A DNA stretch of 64,000 nucleotides from Phaseolus vulgaris. Taxonomy: Eukaryota; Streptophyta; Magnoliopsida; Fabales; Fabaceae. Where the stretch lies: assembly GCF_000499845.2 (NCBI RefSeq), contig NC_023757.2, forward strand, positions 2,700,118-2,764,117, written 5' to 3'. Below are positions 34,970-47,971 of this stretch, piece after piece; position 1 is the first letter of the stretch, and each line of letters opens with the position of its first letter. The notes beneath the pieces were generated by a model. It was not told the DNA's origin. It did not search any database and saw nothing but the letters and a program-made list of their open reading frames with translations. The translations under genes and the position numbers were made by a program.

Positions 34970-36600
34970 TAGGTTCAATTTGAGTGTTTTCCTTTGAATT
35001 TTGCTTTAATTTATTTGCTTGTATTTATTTGAATCTCTTTGAATTTTGTCCTATAATATTTCAAGTGATGTTTTTTTCACTTCTAATAGTGTTTTTCTTT
35101 ATTTTTCTTCTAACTCTTTGACTTGAAAAATATTTGAACTCTTCTCTTATATCTTAAAAGAATCTTACCTTTTCTAAAGATAACTTTCTAAAAAGTAACA
35201 TTCTTGGAAGAATCTTTGGAGATTACTATTTCAAGAGACTTTAGAGAAGGAGAATGGAATTTTGAAGATTGAAAACATGTATACAAATTGAAATTGACAT
35301 TTGGACGGAAACATTGTCAATTGAAACATGAAAAAAGGTAAACACAAAAGCGAGTTAGCAACGGAAAATTCCGTCACAAAATCTAAATTCCGTAGTCAAT
35401 TTTCTTCACTAGATTTAACCATTTGTTGTTGTTATTTTACTTGTCACGGAATTTTATGTTTTGATTTTATTTTTTTTGTTAATTTGTATATTTTTTTATT
35501 GCTGTGTTGTCTTTGAAAAATATCTTTGGTGCAATTACATCTCTATAGTCCAATTTGTAATAGTTAAGCATTTTTATATTTGTGAAAGTGTGTTAAAGGA
35601 ATCCAAGTATCACTTGTGATTTCATTTTTATTTAAGATTTTGTTTATTTGTATTTTTTTATTTAAGATATAAAAAAACTTGCAAAATTTATTTTGTTTCT
35701 TTTGAATTTTTAGGTCTCCGTGACAATTAGGTGTTAAATCTCTCTAACTTAATTGAATAGTTGACCTTTTCTTTGCTCTTTAGGACTCTTTGCACACAAA
35801 CTAGGAAAAATTCTTTTTGATGTTTTATTTATAGGAAGTATTTGTAAAAGCAATCTATGGAATCTCTGGCTAGGAAAAACTTGACATTTAGTATAGTATC
35901 CACATGTGATCCACCTTTATTTTCTGTGAGTGAATTTGGAAAACTTTTAACACTTAGTCCTTGTAGAAATTTTTTTCTCTTAAAACGTTTTGTGAAAACC
36001 TTATACACTCAATTTTTTTGTGGGAAGTGAAAATATATTTCTTTGATAGAAAATGAGTGATCATTCCCATCCATCCAATGTCCATAGTAGTGTTCAGGAC
36101 CCACAAGAAGATATAAATTTGAGAAATGAGGTGAAGAGACTAAATGAAAATGCATTAAAAAGAGGAAAAAATATTAATGGCATTAAAGGGATGTTTGCTC
36201 AACTAATAAAAATCAAGAAAAGGCAACAACAAACATAGTGAAGGGTCCAATACGAGAAGACATTACCATGACCCTCACTCCCAAAGATAAGGGGTGTTTA
36301 GTAGTCACCACCATTATCAACCTCCCCCAAGAAATCATGGGCACCATAACCCAAACTCTTCCTAAGGACCCTAAAGTAGGTCTTTCTCCCTTACATGAAA
36401 AGGATAAAGTTAAATAAATGAAAGAGCTTGTAATAAAAGGAATAAAATTTATAGTAGGAGAAAAAAAGTATATAAGAAGAGAAAAAGAGTTCAAAAAAAA
36501 GTGAAAGCTCTTATTAGAAAAAGAAGAAGAGCAAGACATGATTAAAAAAGTGGAGGAAGAAAAGAGAGAGAAGAAGAGAAGTTAAAGAAATCCAAAAAGG
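34970..36600 (+). mobile_element. Unclassified retroelement-like remnant with a short gag-like ORF
   Basis: A 61-aa frame at 36053-36238 (MSDHSHPSNVHSSVQDPQED, then LRNEVKRLNENALKRG) looks like the coiled-coil start of a Gypsy-type gag. A second frame downstream (about 36240-36600) is rich in Lys and Glu. No PBS, LTR or catalytic domain was recognised, so this is a weak call. It could also be a decayed host sequence. Confidence 0.3.
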
Positions 36601-37949
36601 AAGAAGAGTCTCTCATAACACACTATACAAACAATGTTGAAGAAGAATCCCTAAAAAGGAATTGTAATACTTTGTACTCTTGTTCTCATTTAATTCATTA
36701 TTCTAACTTTTTTCTCAAATTTTTATAGAAAATCACTTTGTTTTGTTGTTACATAGCATAAAGCAAGGGATAGAAAAACGTGAAGAAAAATACGATTTTA
36801 AAGTAAAGGCTCATAAATACGAATACACATCCTAACACAACTACAATCCTACGTACTTATAAAAAGACAACAAACTTATATTCTTTGTCTTTAATCTTTG
36901 TAAGCTAGAAAGAGAAATCTTGTAATATTTTTCACTCTATGAAGCTACACCCTTGTAAGCAAGTCTTCATTGTATATCCTCTTTATGAGAGATTTTTCTT
37001 AGGTTTACCTTATTTATTTTTAATTTAAGATAATAGTGGTAGTTAGGAATACTTGAAGTTCTTAGTCTTGGAATAAGATTAAGACAAGATATTTATAAGT
37101 TGCTCGCATGTGCCTTCAAAAGATATGTATGCTCTATTAAACTTCATTCTAGAACATGCATATGTACCTTTAAAGGTTACTCATGACTATCTCATTTATC
37201 GCCCTTTGAGACAAGGAACTAGTATTCTATTTTACAAATTCACTTTTGTATTTCTCAAGTATATTCATTAATTATTACTTCTAGCTACAACACTATGTTG
37301 TTTGTGTTATTATGAGAAAACCTTCTCAATAGCTAGGATATAAATTATTATCTTTCCTTGTTATAGAGAAAGATAAATTCATAAAGTGAAGGTTTTATAA
37401 ATAAAAAATATTATCTTTATCATCTTATTAAATTCTTTAAGGATTTTGCACTATATGAAGTTTTATAAAAATATTTCATACAAAGAGCTTTTATATATAG
37501 ATGTCTTGAATAAGATTATTGTAGCTTTCATGCAAATCTTTTGTCCTTGTGTTAATAAATTCTGTTAATGCTTTATTAGAGGTTAGTAGCATTTTATCTT
37601 ACATTACTTGTCATGCAAAGGACAACTTTTTCTTTAAGCTTCATAGTAGTAGTGACATCACCAAATTGAACATACAATATCAAGATGAGATAACATACTG
37701 TGTCAAAATCATTATGAAAATCCATGAGTCAAGTTTAGTGAAGAGTATATAGTTTGTTATATTTATGTCTTCTTTTATGTACATGTTTTAATATCTACTT
37801 CTTTGTACTAGCATCTTATTATGGTTGTCTGTAGTATTTGCATGTGATCTAGATGTTCTTATTTTAAAAAGTATGATGATCTTTGTGTAGACTCATCTTA
37901 TTTTCTTCAAGCATAAAAATTATTTTTTCTAATAATATGAAAAAAAAAA
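36601..37949. other. AT-rich stretch without recognised features
   Basis: The open frames are short and AT-driven. No repeat or coding remnant was recognised. Confidence 0.5.
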
Positions 37950-38199
37950 CACTACAAGAAATTTTGAATTTACTGATAGAAAATTACTAACGGATAGGTA
38001 TCTATCGGTAATTTCATTTTATCGACATATTTTATCAATAGATATGTACAACAAAAATTCCGTCCATAATTAAGCATTAATCAATATCCGTTTGTACAAA
38101 ATCCATCAGACATATTAGCTAGTACTCTTACGCCAATTAATATTTTTCAATAGTATAATAATATTTGTTGATAATTGCCAACAATAATAATATCAATTA
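37950..38199. mobile_element. Left end of a CACTA-like transposon, interrupted by the chromovirus
   Basis: It starts CACTACAAGAAATTTTG, a typical plant CACTA terminus, and continues with subterminal words such as 'aacggatag', 'tatcggtaa' and 'atcgac'. The Gypsy element is inserted 250 bp in. A degenerate right end may lie near 46617-46655 ('ttaccaataa', 'ttggtaaattt') but is not established. Confidence 0.45.
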
Positions 38200-39601
38200 T
38201 GTAACGGCACTTTTTTTATAAAAAGCAGAAACAGTGTGCCCACTATCACTTTCTTCTTCATTCTTCCAAACCACTTTCTCTCTCTCTCTCCAATTCTCTT
38301 CTCTCCCTCTCTCTTAATTTCTCTCCCAATCTTCATCTATTTTAGAATCTGATCATACCACGCTGTAGCAGAGGAGTTAAGGAACATTTCTACCCGATCA
38401 GATTTTCAAACAGAGTAAGTTCATTTTTACTCTAAATATCTTGTGTTCTCTGTTTTTCCTTAGGATTTAGTCATCAATTTTGGTGGGGTCAGTTGAGAAG
38501 TTTAATCCTCTCAACTTATTCTATTATATACTGAAATTTTGTTCTGTTTGGATAATTTGCATTAGGCCCGTAAATCTTGAAGCTTATCCAAACGGTGGGG
38601 AATAAAATTCTAAAAGTTGCTTGGAAAGCAAGCAATTGAGGTAAGGGAAGCTAAATTTAATTTTTAATAGCACCCTAGGATAGAAGATCTGAATGCGGAA
38701 GGGACGTGGTCCCAATATTGAATTTCTCTTACAAGGGTGTTATTTGTTTATATATTGTGTGTTTGTTTATATATTATTTAAATTTGTGGAAATATTGGGT
38801 TTTGATGATTTAGTATTAAAGTGTATTTTTTTTATGTCAAATAAACTTTTGAATATTGTGGATAAATTTTGAAATCATATTGTATGATGAAATGGTATGA
38901 AATTGAATTCATACATTTGGGATAATGTATGGACTGATGTTTGTTGTGTATTAAGTATTGATGCCTATGTGGTAACAGAGATCTCTGAGCTTCACTGATG
39001 ATCTAAGTCACATAGACTAAGATATCAGGTGGTGAGAAGTTGATGGGGGAGTTCATGCACACCGTGACATATGAGATGCACGACTTGGGTTGTATTGAAC
39101 TTACCCTGATCCTTTCTGTTGGATTCGCTGGTAATCTTTGGATCAGGTGTTAGTCTCTGGTAGGACTTACTTAATACGGGTCTTCCGGAAGACGTTGTTT
39201 GTTGAATATTCTGGATGTGTAGATCCATGTGAGATCTATGTGATTGTTTTAATGTTGGGATTTGAAGAAGATTGTGTAATTTGAGAAATTGATCATGTAA
39301 CTTGGTTTTCTCTTTGGATTTAAGTGTGTATATTATAAAATTCTATTTTCAGTAGCTTACCCTTGCTTTTCTTGTTGTGTTTGAACTGCGATGACTGTAC
39401 TATGTACACGAGCAGATGACCATACAGGTGCAGGAGAGCCTTAGAGGTTACAGAGTTTTATTTTGAGCTGTGGATATGTAAATATTTGTATTTCTATAAA
39501 TCCTAATCATGTATTAGGAATGTTTTGAAAAACTCCAAGTTTGTATAGAAACTGGTAGAACTTTTATTGTAATAGTTATATGTAAATTATGGGGTGTTAC
39601 A
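38200..39601 (+). repeat. 5' LTR of the chromovirus (1,402 bp)
   Basis: It is near-identical to 44476-45922. It contains a (CT)n tract near 38276-38290 and lacks the 47-bp duplication of the 3' LTR. Confidence 0.95.
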
Positions 39602-39606
39602 TTTAA

Positions 39607-39618
39607 TGGTATCAGAGC
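39607..39618 (+). promoter_or_regulatory. Primer-binding site of the chromovirus
   Basis: TGGTATCAGAGC complements the 3' end of plant initiator tRNA-Met, the usual primer for minus-strand synthesis in this group. Confidence 0.9.
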
Positions 39619-40026
39619 GGTTCATCCTTAGGATAACCTGAGGGTAGTGGGTTTATTTTGTTTCTTCTGCGTGTAGATTTTTGGTTACGTCTAGCCTCAA
39701 GACTTAGTTAAAAGTTTCTAATAAGATGTTTGACAAAGTTGTTTTTCTTGAAATCTTGTTGTGTTCGAGTCAAGTTAATTGTTATGAATAAAGATGAAAG
39801 TATTAAGAATGAAAAGAATCTTGATAGAGTGGTGAGGGTGCACACTCATGACTAGATCAAGATTATTTTCTATCTTAATTCTAAGTAGCTAGAGTACATT
39901 TTAGGGATAAGTTTTGATTGGTTTTTTACTTGTTTCGTATGATTATTTCTTTGAAGTTAATTTGTCTTAAAGATGTAGTTGAAAATTTTTAGTAATTTCT
40001 AATCCAATTCTTTATGTGCTTAGTAG

Positions 40027-43000
40027 ATGGCACGTAGACCACCTACTCCTCCTCCACCAGTAGATATGCCCAACTTAGCTCGGGCAATAGAGATGATGGC
40101 AACAGCCTTGCAACAACAGAGTGCTACTATGGCACAACAGCATCAGGTCGCCCTTCATCAATTAGAAACAACTAGATTAGCAGCAGAAGCATCTCAGCTT
40201 CATCAACAACCCCATACCTTTAGTCTGGAGGATTTTCTGAGACACAATCCACCCAAATTTAATGGCAAGGTAAATCCAGATGGAGCAGACCAGTGGGTGA
40301 GAGACATAGAAAGAATCTTTGAAGCTACTCAATGCCCGGAAGAGAGAAAGTTATCCTATGCCATTTATGTACTAACTGAAGAAGCTGAATTCTGGTGGAT
40401 AGGCATGAAGCAAATGATGGAAGACAAAGGAGAAGATGCCACTTGGGAGAACTTCAAAGTAAGATTCCTGGAGGAGTATTTTCCTGATAGTGTCAGGTAT
40501 GCAAAAGAAATTGAATTCATGCAGCTGGAACAAGGAAATCTTTCAGTCACTGAATATGCTACTAGGTTCAAACACCTAGCTAGATTCTACACCCAGACCA
40601 TGACTGAGGCTTGGAGATGTAGAAAATTTGAGTTTGGGTTGAAGCAAGAGCTTAAAGAAGTGGTGATTCCTATGTCCATTAGAGATTTTCCTGCTCTAGT
40701 GGAGAAAGCAAAACTAGTGGAGAGTTTGAAGAATAGTAGCAGACTTGTTAAGCCTCAAGTGGGAGGACCTTCTAAAAGCTTACCTAAATATGAAGATAGA
40801 AAGAAACCTTATTTCAGACCTCAATCTTATAGCAGTGGAAGACTCAGTTCTCAATCACCACCTAGTTTCATATGTTTTCGATGCGATGGGCCACATGTTG
40901 TTAGATTTTGCCCTCATCCAGTGTCAAATGTGACATGTGATAGATGTCACAGGTATGGTCATGCAACAAAAGACTGTCGTGTCCAATTGGGAGCTCCAAA
41001 TTCTGGCGGAGTGCAGCAAGTACAACAAAATAGTAATAAAAAACCCAAAGCTGCTGGCAGAGTTTTTGCTATTAGTGGAGTTGAAGCTTCACAGTCTGAT
41101 AGCCTTGTTAGAGGTATTTGTTCTATCCTTGGAACACAATTATCTGTATTGTTTGACTCTGGGGCAACCCATTCTTTTATATCTTTTGATTGTGCTAAGA
41201 AACTTAAGTTGCCAGTCCGAGAATTAGAATTTGAGTTGGTGGTATCTACACCAACAGAAGGTATTATAGTAACTTCTTCCATGTGTGTTGAGTTTCTAGT
41301 AATTATAAATGGGCAGAGATACAAGATCAACATGATTTGTATACCTCTAAAAGATTTGGAGGTTATCTTGGGAATGGATTGGTTGTCTGCTAATCATATC
41401 CTTATAGATTGTGGTCGGAAGAAGTTAATTTTCCCTAAGCAGGTTATCTCAGCTCATCAGTTTGAGAGAGAGATACAAGAAGGTGCAGAATGTTTTATGC
41501 TCTTGGCTTGTTCTATAGTTACTGATAAAGTACAAAAAGATATGTTTGTAGTTCAGGAGTTTATGGATGTATTTCCTGATGAGATTCCTGGACTTCCACG
41601 TAAAAGAGAGATAGAGTTTGCAATAGACTTGATTCCCGGAGCAGGCCCCGTGTCAATTTCTCCATATCGGATGGCACCAGCGGAGTTAGGTGAATTGAAG
41701 AAACAACTAGAAGACTTATTGGAGAAGCAATTCATTCGACCTAGTGTTTCTCCATGGGGAGCTCCAGTGCTATTAGTGAAGAAGAAAGATGGTTCGTCAC
41801 GTCTATGCATAAATTACAGACAATTAAACAAGTTAACAATAAAGAATAAATATCCTCTTCCTAGAATTGATGACTTGATGGATCAGTTGCATGGGGCAGT
41901 TGTCTTTTCTAAGATAGATCTGCGCTCAGGTTATCACCAAATTCCAGTGAAAGCAGAAGATGTTCAGAAGACTGCTTTTAGATCAAGGTATGGTCACTAT
42001 GAATTTCTGGTTATGCCATTTGGGGTGACTAATGCTCCAGCTATTTTCATGGATTATATGAATCGGATATTCAGACCTTTTCTTGATAAGTTTGTGGTAG
42101 TGTTCATCGATGACATCTTGATCTATTCTCGTACAAGGGAAGAACATGCAGAACATCTTAGAACCGTCCTGAACATTTTGAGAGAAAAACAGTTATATGC
42201 TAAACTTTCAAAATGTGACTTCTGGATGTCAGAAATACAATTTTTAGGACATATCATCTCTGCACAGGGAATATCAGTAGATCCTTCTAAAGTGGAGGTT
42301 GTACTTCAGTGGGAACGTCCTAAAACAGTTACAGAAATTAGAAGTTTTGTCGGGTTAGCAGGATATTACAGGAGATTTATAGAAGGCTTTTCTAAAATAG
42401 TGGCTCCTTTGACCCAATTGCCTAGAAAGGATTATCCTTTTGCATGGACTGAACAATGTGAGAAAAGCTTTGAAGAGTTGAAAAAAAGGTTGACTAATGC
42501 TCCTGTATTGACAATCCCTGATACCAATCAGTCTTTTGAAGTTTTCTGTGATGCTTCCTATCAGGGATTGGGTTGTGTTCTGATGCAGAATAAGAAAGTT
42601 GTTGCCTATGCTTCTCGTCAGTTAAAGGTGCATGAAAGAAATTATCCAACTCATGATCTAGAATTGGCAGCAGTTGTCTTTGCTTTAAAAATATGGAGAC
42701 ATTTTCTTTACGGAGTTAGTTTTAATGTGTTCAGTTATCATAAAAGTTTGAAGTATTTGTTTGATCAAAAGGAGTTAAATATGAGGCAAAGGAGATGGAT
42801 TGAATTTTTAAAAGACTATGATTTCCAGCTAATATATCATCCTGGGAAGGCAAATGTTGTTGCAGATGCGTTGAGTCGTAAAAAGATACAAATGTCGTCA
42901 CTTATGATTAGAGAGCTAGCATTGATTGAAGATTTCAGGAGTATGAATTTGGAGGTTTCCATGTCTTCAAATTGCATTAGTTGTAATACACTTGTCATGA

Positions 43001-44475
43001 CTAATGAATTTCTGGAGAAGGTGAAAGAGAAGCAGTTGGAAGATTCAAAATTGAAGAATTTCATGGGCTTATTAAATACTGACAAAGCTAAATACTTCTC
43101 TTTAGGAGTGGATGGTATTTTGAGGTTCAGAAATAGAATATGCATACCAGAGGATAATGAACTAAAGCAAACAGTGTTATCTGAAGGTCATAAAAGCAAA
43201 CTCAGTTTACACCCAGGGATGACCAAGATGTATCAAGATCTCAAGAAGTCTTATTGGTGGCATGGCATGAAGAATGATGTGGCCAAGTTTGTAACTGCTT
43301 GCTTGACTTGTCAAAAATCAAAGATTGAACATCAACGACCTGGAGGCATGTTAACTCAGTTAGACATTCCAGTGTGGAAGTGGGATAGTATCTCAATGGA
43401 TTTTGTTACCCACTTACCACGTACTTTGAGGAAGCATGACTCTGTTTGGGTCATAGTGGACAGGTTGACAAAGACGACACACTTCCTACCTATAGACCTG
43501 AGAATCTCTATGCGGAAGTTGGCCCAGATTTACATAGATGAAATAGTCAGATTGCATGGTGTACCTTCTAGCATAGTTTCAGATAGAGATCCCAGATTCA
43601 CCTCCAGATTCTGGCAAACACTTCAAGAAGCTTTGGGGACTAAACTCAGACTTAGTTCAGCATATCATCCTCAGACTGATGGACAATCAGAGAGAACTAT
43701 CCAGTCCTTAGAGGATTTGCTTAGGACTTGTGTGTTAGATCATTTGGGCAGTTGGGATGAAATTCTACCATTGGTAGAGTTCACTTACAATAACAGTTAC
43801 CAAGCTAGCATAGGAATGGCTCCTTTCGAGGCATTGTATGGAAGAAAGTGCAGGACACCTTTGTGTTGGTTTCAGGATGGTGAAAGTGTGTTAATTGGAC
43901 CAGAATTAATACAACAAACCAATGAGAAAGTCAAAATGATTCAGGAAAGATTGAAAACATCTCTTAGCAGGCAAAAATCTTATGCAGATCAAAGAAGAAG
44001 ACCTTTAGAATTCTCTGCGGGTGAGCATGTCTTTTTTAGAGTTACACCGTTCACTGGTGTAGGAAGAGCACTCAAATCCAAGAAATTGACTCCTAAGTTC
44101 ATAGGACCTTATCAAATTCTCAGGAGAATAGGCCCTGTGGCTTATGAAATTGCTTTGCCTCCTCCTTTAGCTAACATTCACAATATTTTTCATGTATCCC
44201 AGCTACGAAAGTATGTACCTGATCCTAGCCACATTCTAGAGTCTGATTCCATTCAGGTCAAAGAAAATTTGTCATTTGAAGTGAAGCCAATCAAAATTTT
44301 AGATTCACAAGTGAAACAACTTCGTGGAAGAAGTATTCCCATGGTGAAAGTATTGTGGGACCTCACCTCTGGAGATTCCACTTGGGAAATTGAAGAGGTG
44401 ATACGAGCATCATACCCTAATCTCTTTCTTGGTAAGTTTATTTTCGAGGACGAAAATTTTTGTAGTTGGAGATAA
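40027..44475 (+). CDS. Gag-Pol polyprotein of a Ty3/Gypsy chromovirus
   Basis: The 1,482 aa are uninterrupted. In order: retrotransposon gag domain (about 70-230); two CCHC knuckles starting near C283 and C304; aspartic protease with [10 protein letters not shown] (about 374-383); reverse transcriptase with the FIDD motif (D695, D696); RNase H (about 835-950); integrase with an HHCC-type region (about 1055-1100) and a D,D-35-E triad at D1125, D1186 and E1222; and a C-terminal chromodomain-like segment (about 1415-1470). In RNase H, D842, E879 and D947 are present, but the position expected to hold the remaining catalytic Asp is Y904 (codon TAT in VFSYHKSL). That substitution would probably disable template removal. 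The start follows the leader directly. The TAA stop touches the 3' LTR, so the segment next to the LTR, where a polypurine tract belongs, is inside the frame. Confidence 0.93.
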   Translation: MARRPPTPPPPVDMPNLARAIEMMATALQQQSATMAQQHQVALHQLETTRLAAEASQLHQQPHTFSLEDFLRHNPPKFNGKVNPDGADQWVRDIERIFEATQCPEERKLSYAIYVLTEEAEFWWIGMKQMMEDKGEDATWENFKVRFLEEYFPDSVRYAKEIEFMQLEQGNLSVTEYATRFKHLARFYTQTMTEAWRCRKFEFGLKQELKEVVIPMSIRDFPALVEKAKLVESLKNSSRLVKPQVGGPSKSLPKYEDRKKPYFRPQSYSSGRLSSQSPPSFICFRCDGPHVVRFCPHPVSNVTCDRCHRYGHATKDCRVQLGAPNSGGVQQVQQNSNKKPKAAGRVFAISGVEASQSDSLVRGICSILGTQLSVLFDSGATHSFISFDCAKKLKLPVRELEFELVVSTPTEGIIVTSSMCVEFLVIINGQRYKINMICIPLKDLEVILGMDWLSANHILIDCGRKKLIFPKQVISAHQFEREIQEGAECFMLLACSIVTDKVQKDMFVVQEFMDVFPDEIPGLPRKREIEFAIDLIPGAGPVSISPYRMAPAELGELKKQLEDLLEKQFIRPSVSPWGAPVLLVKKKDGSSRLCINYRQLNKLTIKNKYPLPRIDDLMDQLHGAVVFSKIDLRSGYHQIPVKAEDVQKTAFRSRYGHYEFLVMPFGVTNAPAIFMDYMNRIFRPFLDKFVVVFIDDILIYSRTREEHAEHLRTVLNILREKQLYAKLSKCDFWMSEIQFLGHIISAQGISVDPSKVEVVLQWERPKTVTEIRSFVGLAGYYRRFIEGFSKIVAPLTQLPRKDYPFAWTEQCEKSFEELKKRLTNAPVLTIPDTNQSFEVFCDASYQGLGCVLMQNKKVVAYASRQLKVHERNYPTHDLELAAVVFALKIWRHFLYGVSFNVFSYHKSLKYLFDQKELNMRQRRWIEFLKDYDFQLIYHPGKANVVADALSRKKIQMSSLMIRELALIEDFRSMNLEVSMSSNCISCNTLVMTNEFLEKVKEKQLEDSKLKNFMGLLNTDKAKYFSLGVDGILRFRNRICIPEDNELKQTVLSEGHKSKLSLHPGMTKMYQDLKKSYWWHGMKNDVAKFVTACLTCQKSKIEHQRPGGMLTQLDIPVWKWDSISMDFVTHLPRTLRKHDSVWVIVDRLTKTTHFLPIDLRISMRKLAQIYIDEIVRLHGVPSSIVSDRDPRFTSRFWQTLQEALGTKLRLSSAYHPQTDGQSERTIQSLEDLLRTCVLDHLGSWDEILPLVEFTYNNSYQASIGMAPFEALYGRKCRTPLCWFQDGESVLIGPELIQQTNEKVKMIQERLKTSLSRQKSYADQRRRPLEFSAGEHVFFRVTPFTGVGRALKSKKLTPKFIGPYQILRRIGPVAYEIALPPPLANIHNIFHVSQLRKYVPDPSHILESDSIQVKENLSFEVKPIKILDSQVKQLRGRSIPMVKVLWDLTSGDSTWEIEEVIRASYPNLFLGKFIFEDENFCSWR

Positions 44476-45922
44476 TGTAACGACACTTTTTTTATAAAAA
44501 GCAGAAACAGTGTGCCCACTATCACTTTCTTCTTCATTCTTCCAAACCACTTTCTCTCTCTCTCCAATTCTCTTCTCTCCCTCTCTCTTAATTTCTCTCC
44601 CAATCTTCATCTATTTTAGAATCTGATCATACCACGCTGTAGCAGAGGAGTTAAGGAACATTTCTACCCGATCAGATTTTCAAACAGAGTAAGTTCATTT
44701 TTACTCTAAATATCCTGTGTTCTCTGTTTTTCCTTAGGATTTAGTCATCAATTTTTGTGGGGTCAGTTGAGAAGTTTAATCCTCTCAACTTATTCTATTA
44801 TATACTGAAATTTTGTTCTGTTTGGATAATTTGCATTAGGCCCGTAAATCTTGAAGCTTATCCAAATGGTGGGGAATAAAATTCTAAAAGTTGCTTGGAA
44901 AGCAAGCAATTGAGGTAAGGGAAGCTAAATTTAATTTTTAATAGCACCCTAGGATAGAAGATCTGAATGCGGAAGGGACGTGGTCCCAATATTGAATTTC
45001 TCTTACAAAGGTGTTATTTGTTTATATATTGTGTGTTTGTTTATATATTATTTAAATTTGTGGAAATATTGGGTTTTGATGATTTAGTATTAAAGTGTAT
45101 TTTTTTTATGTCAAATAAACTTTTGAATATTGTGGATAACTTTTGAAATAATATTGTATGACGAAATGGTATGAAATTAAATTCATACATTTGGGATAAT
45201 GTATGGACTGATGTTTGTTGTGTATTAAGTATTGATGTCGGGATAATGTATGGACTAATGTTTGTTGTGTATTAAGTATTGATGCCTATGTGGTAACAGA
45301 GATCTCCGAGCTTCACTGATGATCTAAGTCACATAGACTAAGATATCAGGTGGTGAGAAGCTGATGGGGGAGTTCATGCACACTGTGACATATGAGATGC
45401 ACGGCTTGGGTTGTATTGAACTTACCCTGATCCTTTCTGTTGGATTCGCTGGTAATCTTTGGATCAGGTGTTAGTCTCTGGTAGGACTTACTTAATACGG
45501 GTCTTCCGGAAGACGTTGTTTGTTGAATATTCTGGATGTGTAGATCCATGTGAGATCTATGTGATTGTTTTAATGTTGGGATTTGAAGAAGATTGTGTAA
45601 TTTGAGAAATTGATCATGTAACTTGGTTTTCTCTTTGGATTTAAGTGTGTATATTATAAAATTCTATTTTCAGTAGCTTACCCTTGCTTTTCTTGTTGTG
45701 TTTGAACTGCGATGACTGTACTATGTACACGAGCAGATGACCATACAGGTGCAGGAGAGCCTTAGAGGTTACAGAGTTTTATTTTGAGCTGTGGATATGT
45801 AAATATCTGTATTTCTATAAATCCTAATCATGTATTAGGAATGTTTTGAAAAACTTCAAGTTTGTATAGAAACTGGTAAAACTTTTATTGTAATAGTTAT
45901 ATGTAAATTATGGGGTGTTACA
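44476..45922 (+). repeat. 3' LTR of the chromovirus (1,447 bp)
   Basis: It is 45 bp longer than the 5' LTR: it carries a tandem duplication of a 47-bp segment (near 45192-45286, 'gggataatgtatggact...') and a CT tract shorter by 2 bp. Confidence 0.95.
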
Positions 45923-45927
45923 AATTC

Positions 45928-46620
45928 AAATAGTAAAATATTGATAATAAGAATAATAATATAAAACTAAAACTAATAATAATAAAAAAAAATCTGATAA
46001 TAATAATAATCATATTAATTTTTTTAATTTTAATAATAATTTTTTTCTAATAATAACACTAATAATTTATTTTATATAGATATATAATAAAATGAAAATA
46101 TTAATTTAATAATTTGATGTAATAAAAATAATAATGATAATAATAATATTAATAATATTAATATTAATATTAGTCATTTATGATAATAATAATAATAAAA
46201 ATAATTTTATTTTATATTTAGTATATATGAAAATGAAAATATTATTTTAATAATTTGATATAATAATAATAATTATTATAAAATATTAATTAAATAATTT
46301 GATAGATAACATTATTATTATTAATATTAGTACTACAAATATTTTTATTAATGATTGTCAATATTTTTAATATTATTATTAATATTACTATTACTAATAC
46401 TACTATTACTAATAATATTATTAATAATGATAATAATAATATTAATAATAATATTATAAAAAGAAGAATAAAATCAAAAGATGATCAAATTTTTTTATGT
46501 AGTGGTTATGAGTTATATATCTATTAATAAAACTTGTATTTGAATCTCTGTTCCAGTCAAATGTTAATAATAATAATAATAATAATTTAATAAATAAATA
46601 ATAAAATATTACTAGGACTT
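45928..46620. repeat. (AAT)n/(ATT)n-rich low-complexity region
   Basis: Irregular runs of AAT, ATT and AATATT fill this stretch. A short island near 46495-46560 ('gtagtggttatgag', 'tttgaatctctg') weakly resembles tRNA-derived A and B boxes, but it is too short to call a SINE. Confidence 0.7.
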
Positions 46621-47971
46621 ACCAATAATTTTTTTGGTAAATTTATCTACATCTTATGAATGAATTCTTAACTATCATTTTTCTGAAAAAAATACAATTG
46701 TCGATTTTTTTTTACCTTTAACAAATTTGACTGTAGGTGATATTGTATTTTTTTATAATAACATAATTAAATTATCAAAATTCAATATTATCTATTATGA
46801 TTAAAATAAAATAATCTTAATATATAAATCATATTAACATTACCACCTTCTAGCTCTTAACATTACACATAAGAAAGATTCAAGTATATCCAAAATATAA
46901 AATATTATTTTTTCTGTAGGAAGGTTAATCCTAGAAGATCATGTTCATCAACATCCATTGCTTCTGCTACACAAGAATAATAATTATTATATACAATAAA
47001 AACTTCATTCTCATATTATTATATACCACTTAATAATCTGTCTTATCATGACACATTAATAAATAACTTGGTGATAAAAAAAAATACAAATTAATAAAAT
47101 TCAAGCAATCAGTGTGCTAAAAAAGAATAACATAAAGGGGAAAAGAAAAATAGATGGATGATAAAAAGTACTTTTAGAATGGAGTAAAAATATACTTTTG
47201 AGCTTGAGTTTAAAATTGAAAAGAAATATTTTTTTTTAATATATCCATCAATAGTAACATTTTTTATTATTAATATTTTTTAATATAAAGAGTAGGGAAA
47301 GTACAATATTTATTTTTACAATATAATGAAAAGAAGGACTGAAGGCGACCTCTCATTTTAGTACAAATCCTGTATAATAGTACAAAAGCATATTTTAGAA
47401 AAAGAATTATATATCAAATAATTGATAATGTTGTTAACCATACTTTATGTAATAACTTAAAAAGAGTAAATTATGCACACTAATTTACTATTTTTCATGA
47501 AAATATTTGAGTAAAAAAACATTTTTTACACTTTTTTTGCACTAGCGAGTTATTCTCTCTTTTTTCCCTCTAACTAACTTGTACCAAACACACTATAAAC
47601 ACCTTTAATCCACTGTTAAATTTTATCTTATTGCATTAAAATCTTTAGTTTCCCTCAAAAATTACTTTATTAATCTTTTTGACTTGTAGACTTAGATTAT
47701 TGATACTACTTATGCATAGTTAAGAGTTATGTTTATCTTTAACTACTTTTTTTTTCTCATAACTAAGACTAAGATGTTTCCTTTACTCCACACTTTGAAA
47801 ATATAATCATTTCTTAAATTATAATGAGAAATGAGATTATATATAAAGTATAACACTCTTTTAATTAGACTAATACAGTTAACCTTTTAACATTCATAAA
47901 AATATCCGTGTGAGCGATAATCTATTTCAGATGAGTTAGTTCACACACTATGAAACTAATTTTTATATCAA
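46621..47971. other. AT-rich stretch without recognised features
   Basis: No coding potential or clear repeat termini were seen, apart from a possible degenerate CACTA right end at its start. Confidence 0.5.

Larger units (their letters stand above)
38200..45922 (+). mobile_element. Near-complete Ty3/Gypsy chromovirus (Tekay-like), 7.7 kb
   Basis: LTRs at 38200-39601 and 44476-45922 start TGTAACG and end GTTACA. The flanks are AATTA and AATTC, a 5-bp duplication with one mismatch. A PBS (TGGTATCAGAGC, 39607-39618) lies 5 bp after the 5' LTR, and one uninterrupted 1,482-codon frame fills most of the interior. I count at least 16 substitutions between the LTRs over roughly 1.4 kb, so the insertion is fairly recent. 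Clade placement rests on the C-terminal chromodomain-type segment and the '[15 protein letters not shown]' block. The copy is structurally complete, but one RNase H catalytic residue is altered. Confidence 0.95.

Noticed and set aside
40365..43145. Minus-strand ORFs inside the chromovirus
   Set aside because: They are antisense shadows of the 1,482-codon polyprotein.
46490..46560. SINE in the (AAT)n region
   Set aside because: Only weak A/B-box-like words; no defined ends, poly(A) tail or target duplication.
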